Assembly (NCBI GenBank): GCA_034698045.1
Contig: JAQGAU010001158.1
Span: 1-21,048, forward strand
From: Paramacrobiotus richtersi
Lineage: Eukaryota > Tardigrada > Eutardigrada > Parachela > Macrobiotidae
DNA: 21,048 nt
Direction: 5' to 3'
In this document: one piece after another, positions 17,267-21,048 of the stretch
Position numbering within the stretch: position 1 is the first letter of the stretch
How the letters are laid out: every line of letters starts with the position of its first letter
Notes under the pieces: model-generated
Told to the model about the DNA's origin: nothing
The model's input: the letters and a program-made list of their open reading frames with translations, nothing else
Database searches by the model: none
Program-made: the position numbers and the translations under genes

Positions 17267-17530
17267 GGAATACGCCTGCTGGACCAGACTGTTGGTCTGC
17301 AAACCGAGATGGTAGCGCAAATTTTGAACCGACTGGAGCGCACCGATTCGGATCGCAGTGATCAGTTGTTGATGGTTAAAATGCGCAAGCGCAGTAAACG
17401 GGCGAAAGAGGATGCCGCCGAGCTCGACATTACCATTAGCAGCGTGCTGTTTGATCACGGCAGTCTTAGCTGTAACCTGTTTGTTTTGCCTCTGGAAGAT
17501 ACTTGCGTTCCTGTTCGGAAACACTGTTAA
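17267..17530 (+). pseudogene. TRPA relic: C-terminal coiled-coil exon
   Basis: After tctgcag the frame reads IRLLDQTVGLQTEMVAQILN then RLERTDSDRSD and MRKRSKRAKEDAAELDIT, stopping at TAA 17528-17530. The LLDQ...L...I...L pattern resembles the short coil at the TRPA1 C-terminus (LLEKQHELIKLIIQKM). AATAAA lies at 17534-17539, immediately after the stop. Confidence 0.5.
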
Positions 17531-17533
17531 TGA

Positions 17534-17539
17534 AATAAA
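17534..17539 (+). promoter_or_regulatory. Poly(A) signal AATAAA
   Basis: A canonical hexamer four bases after the stop of the TRPA-like last exon. Placement supports that exon as a former gene end, though AATAAA is frequent in AT-rich DNA. Confidence 0.35.
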
Positions 17540-17599
17540 TGCTCGATTATGTGCGATGACGGCATAGACATGTGCGATATGAGGAGTATTGCTAAGCAA

Positions 17600-18480
17600 C
17601 GAAATGTACGCCACGGGTTGCCGTCAGCGGCCGATGCATGAAACAGCAAAGTTTGTGCATGTTATCGATAGACAATGCGTTGTTATTATTATGGAAATAA
17701 AGATGCAAGTTCAAAAACGGCGAGTGGATTATTCGAAGAATTTACACATAAAAATTCAGCGAAAATCGTTATCTGCGCGGACACATGGAATACGGAATAA
17801 CCAAGATAATGAGGAAATTGCTAATAATTCATGAAGTACGCATCGATGCGTACGCCATAAATGTGACTGTAAACCGAGCGAAAGGCAAGCAGTAAAATTC
17901 TGTTTCACAGTAAACATACAGCTGAAAACTTGTCAGCAGTTACTTTTGACTGTTTGGTGTACCACTGTGCGGACCCATTGTCAGACCAAGTACAAAAATA
18001 ATGACAGACCCAAGGCTACATCTGCATTATGGTACAGAGTTTGGAAGGTTTCGCCCGGTTCAAAAGTAGGCATTAAAGAAAGGAATATTCTTGTTTGCAA
18101 TTGTTAGCCAAAAATCGAGCGGATAAACGGATTTGAATATGACAGGGTCACAGGGATCCGAACGTCATGGGCGAGTTCGTCTCAATTAAATTAGCATTGC
18201 CGAGGCGACTTATTACCAGTGTATGCCACAAAATAAAACAAATTTCGAACCGCTGGAAGTATAGGTATGTCCCATAGCAACAACCGCAAAGGTATTGCAG
18301 AACTGGTGGTCTTTTCTGCGCACATGTACACCACAGCAGGCAATCCGTTCGGATGAGACTGCAGCCAAGTTCAGGGGATGATCCGAACTGCTCGAGAGCA
18401 TGAAGTCTGCACTTGACTTGTATTTCCGAATGAATTACTTACTACGATAAGTACTTACACTCATAGTCATTACCATGTAA
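17600..18480. other. No recognisable gene
   Basis: The open stretch 17589-17834 is Lys/Arg/Asn-rich without a motif. A second AATAAA lies at 17696-17701. The minus-strand stretch 18213-18401 is unremarkable. Confidence 0.35.
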
Positions 18481-18482
18481 AG

Positions 18483-18630
18483 CTATATGGCGGACAGACG
18501 CGACAGTGGGAACAATGGGGGACACATAGGCCTATATGGCGGACGGCCGGGACAGTGCGGGCAAATGGGGGACATATATGTCTATGTGGACGACGAATAC
18601 TTGCGTATGTGCAACAACGGCGCACAACTA
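18483..18630. repeat. Tandem repeat of about 49 bp, two full and one partial unit
   Basis: Units start at ctatatggcgga (18483), ctatatggcgga (18532) and ctatgtggacga (18582), with internal words cgacagtggg / ggacagtgcggg and aatgggggacat. The third unit is strongly diverged. The plus frame is open across it (MADRRDSGNNGGHIGLYGGR, then PGQCGQMGDIYVYVDDEY), but the minus strand is open too, so coding is unproven. Confidence 0.7.
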
Positions 18631-18699
18631 ACGTGCGCATGGGCCAAATCGCATTCGTACCGGAATGCCACCGAGTAATTGCCATTGTACTGATTCGGT

Positions 18700-19640
18700 C
18701 AGCCTTTTTCCCAATTATTCAGTTCGGCCGTATTCTCCGGCAAAAGTGGCTGAACATCGTTGAACATTTTTGTTGCAATTGGCTTATGTGATTGAAATTT
18801 TCGACACGATTCTGGCTGACAATACTAGTGACATACTCCGCGACATATGTGCAGCCTGTAACTGTTGCACGCAAGTGTTCACGCATCCGGGCATAAGCAG
18901 GGGGTGGCACAAGTACACCTTTACCGTTTGTTTTTTGGTCTCCTTGTATTACGTAAACCATCATTTTTCATTTGATTAGGGTTTCAAGTGACCTGACTAT
19001 GATTTCGGTTTTACGTACTTCTATGCAAAATTAAGCGCTAATCGTTAAGGCAGCAAAAAAATCCATTCTTGGCATTCTGCAAAGTTAGGATCAGCAGAGA
19101 GCGATTACCCACAGAGAACTTACACGTTAAGTTGAAACATTTTTTTCCATATTTTCCAAACAACCATTAGGTAAATATTTTCACCTCTCTGGACCTTTGT
19201 TGCAAAGCCCATTGCATTGGCTCCATACCAGAATAATTTGGTCATGATTCGTTAAAACTGTGAATTACGGCGATTTCTGAAATCACTGACACCCTCCAGC
19301 GCACGGCACCGGGTAGCACTAGTTTTATTGCAGGCATTTCAAATAATTATTGTAAGAAAAAGCACTGATTGTGAATCGACTTCGACCAACACAGAAACTC
19401 TTGGTATGGTACTCTTGGTATGGTATGTAAGTTTTGTATTTGCTGGTCTACTTGCTTAAGACGCGCATAAGGTGACCGAGACGCTTCCAGAACCACCGGG
19501 GGGTTATTCTCGGTATCACAAAGACCCGATGTGGTACTGTTGACTTCTGAGTATACAAACGTAATCACTGAGTATACAGTTGTGGTGACCCTTCCCTCAC
19601 GATCTGGTCTGCAGACTGTACCGAAAGTGTAAAGATTCTC
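18700..19640. other. No recognisable gene
   Basis: Only short ORFs without motifs. A tiny repeat, actcttggtatggt, occurs twice near 19396-19423. Confidence 0.35.
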
Positions 19641-19651
19641 TGAACAATTTT

Positions 19652-19670
19652 CGTTAGGTTCATCCTAACG
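19652..19670. repeat. Perfect 7-bp hairpin
   Basis: The arms cgttagg (19652-19658) and cctaacg (19664-19670) are exact reverse complements around a 5-nt loop. Confidence 0.6.
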
Positions 19671-20226
19671 ACTGACCATATCCGCCCGATCACGCCCCAC
19701 TACAATATGCTAGACGACGAGACCGATTGTGCGGGCGCACACGACGTTACCCTAGGAAATCCAATATCCTGGGATCAATTAGCTCCGGGAAAACACTTTT
19801 AGCGTAGAGTGTTTCCCGCTGGTTAGACGTGCCTATTGCAATTTGCTACTGCCATGCTCTAACGGAAGCAGGTCACGTCCGGCGAGAACATCGGGATGTC
19901 GGCGGGGAAGGTGTGCATCAGGGACTGCTGAAATTTCCCACCACATTTTCACAGAGTCCTTGTGTCAATAAAGACGATGCTACAAGGACAACAGTTTTTC
20001 ACTCGAAGTATGCGGGACTGTCATGCCAATCCATTACTTCACCGACACGGGAGAAGAACTTAACCGAGACGATTCTGCTGAAGATACCAGTACTGTCCCC
20101 TGTAATGGATCTGTCTCTGTTCGACGAACCTTCCGGTCGACAGATCGTTTCACTTATCAATAAAGAGATGACTGCTGCTGCGGAAGTCGTGGCTCGAAGG
20201 GGCGTAGTTAGGATCGCCGCTGAATA
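19656..20226 (+). pseudogene. Possible coding remnants upstream of duplicated segment copy 2
   Basis: A first piece reads FILTTDHIRPITPHYNMLDD then NPISWDQLAPGKHF and stops near 19801. A second frame (19829-20227) ends VMDLSLFDEPSGRQIVSLIN then KEMTAAAEVVARRGVVRIAAE with TAA 20225-20227; this TAA lies just inside copy 2. No family is recognised. No counterpart of the 19656-20200 part is visible before copy 1, so it may be the unshared 5' portion of the same gene. Confidence 0.3.
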
Positions 20227-20975
20227 ACTGCGCAACGCGCCAGTTGTTGAAAAAAAATGTCGCTGGTACCCGCCCGATCATCCTCGCTGCCACCGAGAAG
20301 AAGGTCAAGACTGAACCAAAAGCCAAAGCAGTCAAATGGCGCCCTAGTGAAAAGCAGGAGATATCTAAGACTTTTGTAAATACCGAAAAGAAAAATGCAC
20401 AGGGATCAAGGGTTAAAAAACGGGGAAGCAGAGTAATGTAGGAACTATGAACGGAACCCAGTCTGAATTTGCTGCAGATGATTTTCATTGGGACCAGTAT
20501 AAACTGCAGTCCGGGAAAGGGTATCGTGAAACAAAATCGTTTGCTAAATTCCGTTTTTGGATAGTATTCCTCAGGATCACAGTTTCTATGAGGATGACTG
20601 GAAAGAACTGACGGTAAATGAACGCGCCAGGCTCATACAGCGGGAGATGGATTTTGAATGGAAACGATGACGGATGAAAACGCATCGAAGAACGTTGGCA
20701 AATAAAAAAATTAAAAAACAACGGGAAAAGCAGCGCAGTGTCCTCAAAAGAAATACTGTTTGAGGACCCCGAGTTTTCCGGTTAGACGCACTGACGAACA
20801 GTGTTACCTCACAGTAGCGGTTTCGAATCACTGTAAGCTGCAAAGTTAAGCGAGTATGCTGTTTGCAGTGGCATATCAGTGTATTTTTCAGATTTTGCAG
20901 TTCCTCCGTTATAAGTGTACAGCTGTAGTCACGGAAACAACTGGAACTGTCAAGGAATACATGAACGGATTAAAC
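20216..20975 (+). pseudogene. Duplicated segment copy 2, remnant of a basic protein gene
   Basis: Pairs with 12401-12955. One frame gives ATEKKVKTEPKAKAVKWRPS then EKQEISKTFVNTEKKNAQGS, stopping at 20439-20441. Further on come SEFAADDFHWDQYKLQSGKG in another frame, then (one base missing near 20550) SIPQDHSFYEDDWKELTVNE and RARLIQREMDFEWKR with TGA at 20668-20670. A Lys/Arg-rich readable tail follows (MKTHRRTLANKKIKKQREKQ). This copy is longer and less damaged in the middle than copy 1, but has its own frameshifts. The product looks nuclear by composition only; the family is unknown. Confidence 0.65.
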
Positions 20976-21048
20976 CTCACAGGACTATCACTGTCAGAAA
21001 ATTTTACAGTGGTATCGTTACGATGTTAGCGTTTGTTTTGAATGGTGG

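Larger units (their letters stand above)
13152..17530 (+). pseudogene. TRPA-like ankyrin ion channel gene, decayed (whole extent)
   Basis: TRPA channels are plasma-membrane cation channels for chemical, heat or mechanical stimuli. They have a long N-terminal ankyrin array, six membrane helices with a pore between S5 and S6, and a C-terminal coiled coil. In order this region shows about eleven ankyrin motifs (13250-15200), a linker of TRPA type ending in AHLPKVMK (cf. EYLPECMK), S1-like, S2-like, S3-like and S4-like pieces (15973-16690) and a coil-forming end (17267-17530). Introns with GT-AG sites persist, so this is not a retrocopy. At least two clear in-frame stops (13566, 16526) and several frameshifts (13822; about 14470-14525; about 16140; S3 to S4) interrupt it. 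S5, the pore helix and S6 were not found. The pieces are listed separately below. An ankyrin-TRP relative other than TRPA1 itself is possible. Confidence 0.72.

Noticed and set aside
20810-20835. tRNA B-box-like ggtttcgaatcac
   Set aside because: It does not match the invariant B box, and no A box or cloverleaf can be folded upstream.
1-21048. Retroviral, transposase or reverse-transcriptase genes, and CRISPR arrays
   Set aside because: No YxDD, DDE/DDD, integrase zinc-binding or gag-like motif was seen in any frame, and no regular spacer-repeat array exists.

Overview
The window looks like a gene-poor, relic-rich stretch of an invertebrate animal genome. Coding signals are split by short GT-AG introns (54-228 bp in the one well-resolved gene). 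The recognisable families are animal ones: PCNA, peroxiredoxin-5, a TRPA-type ankyrin ion channel and an axonemal dynein heavy chain. I cannot name the species. Nothing bacterial or viral was seen.

Layout. (1) Positions 1-1130, minus strand: a broken peroxiredoxin-5-like gene, cut by the left edge, with a frameshift just before its peroxidatic cysteine and a premature stop. A 159-bp piece including the end of one of its exons is repeated 805 bp away. (2) 1130-7600: mostly unassignable DNA with short ORFs, one strong hairpin and small repeats. (3) 7604-8055: a possible two-exon gene for a 121-residue charged protein of unknown function. (4) 8801-10081: the best gene of the window, an intact six-exon gene for a divergent PCNA-like sliding clamp (267 aa). 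(5) 10845-11565: a decayed fragment of the C-terminal motor region of an outer-arm axonemal dynein heavy chain (DNAH5/DNAH8 type). (6) 11800-12420: GC-rich broken coding remnants, unassigned. (7) 12401-12955 and 20216-20975: two diverged copies of one segment, with remains of a lysine/arginine-rich protein I do not recognise; each copy carries different lesions. (8) 13152-17530: a long decayed TRPA-like channel gene with about eleven ankyrin motifs, remnants of S1-S4 and a C-terminal coiled coil, but no recognisable pore. (9) 18483-18630: a short tandem repeat of about 49 bp.

The genes do not form a pathway. The common theme is decay of duplicated genes beside one intact but unusual PCNA paralogue. 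All family assignments are hand alignments from memory of family consensus and need a database search. Intron-exon limits come from splice consensus plus homology, not transcripts.
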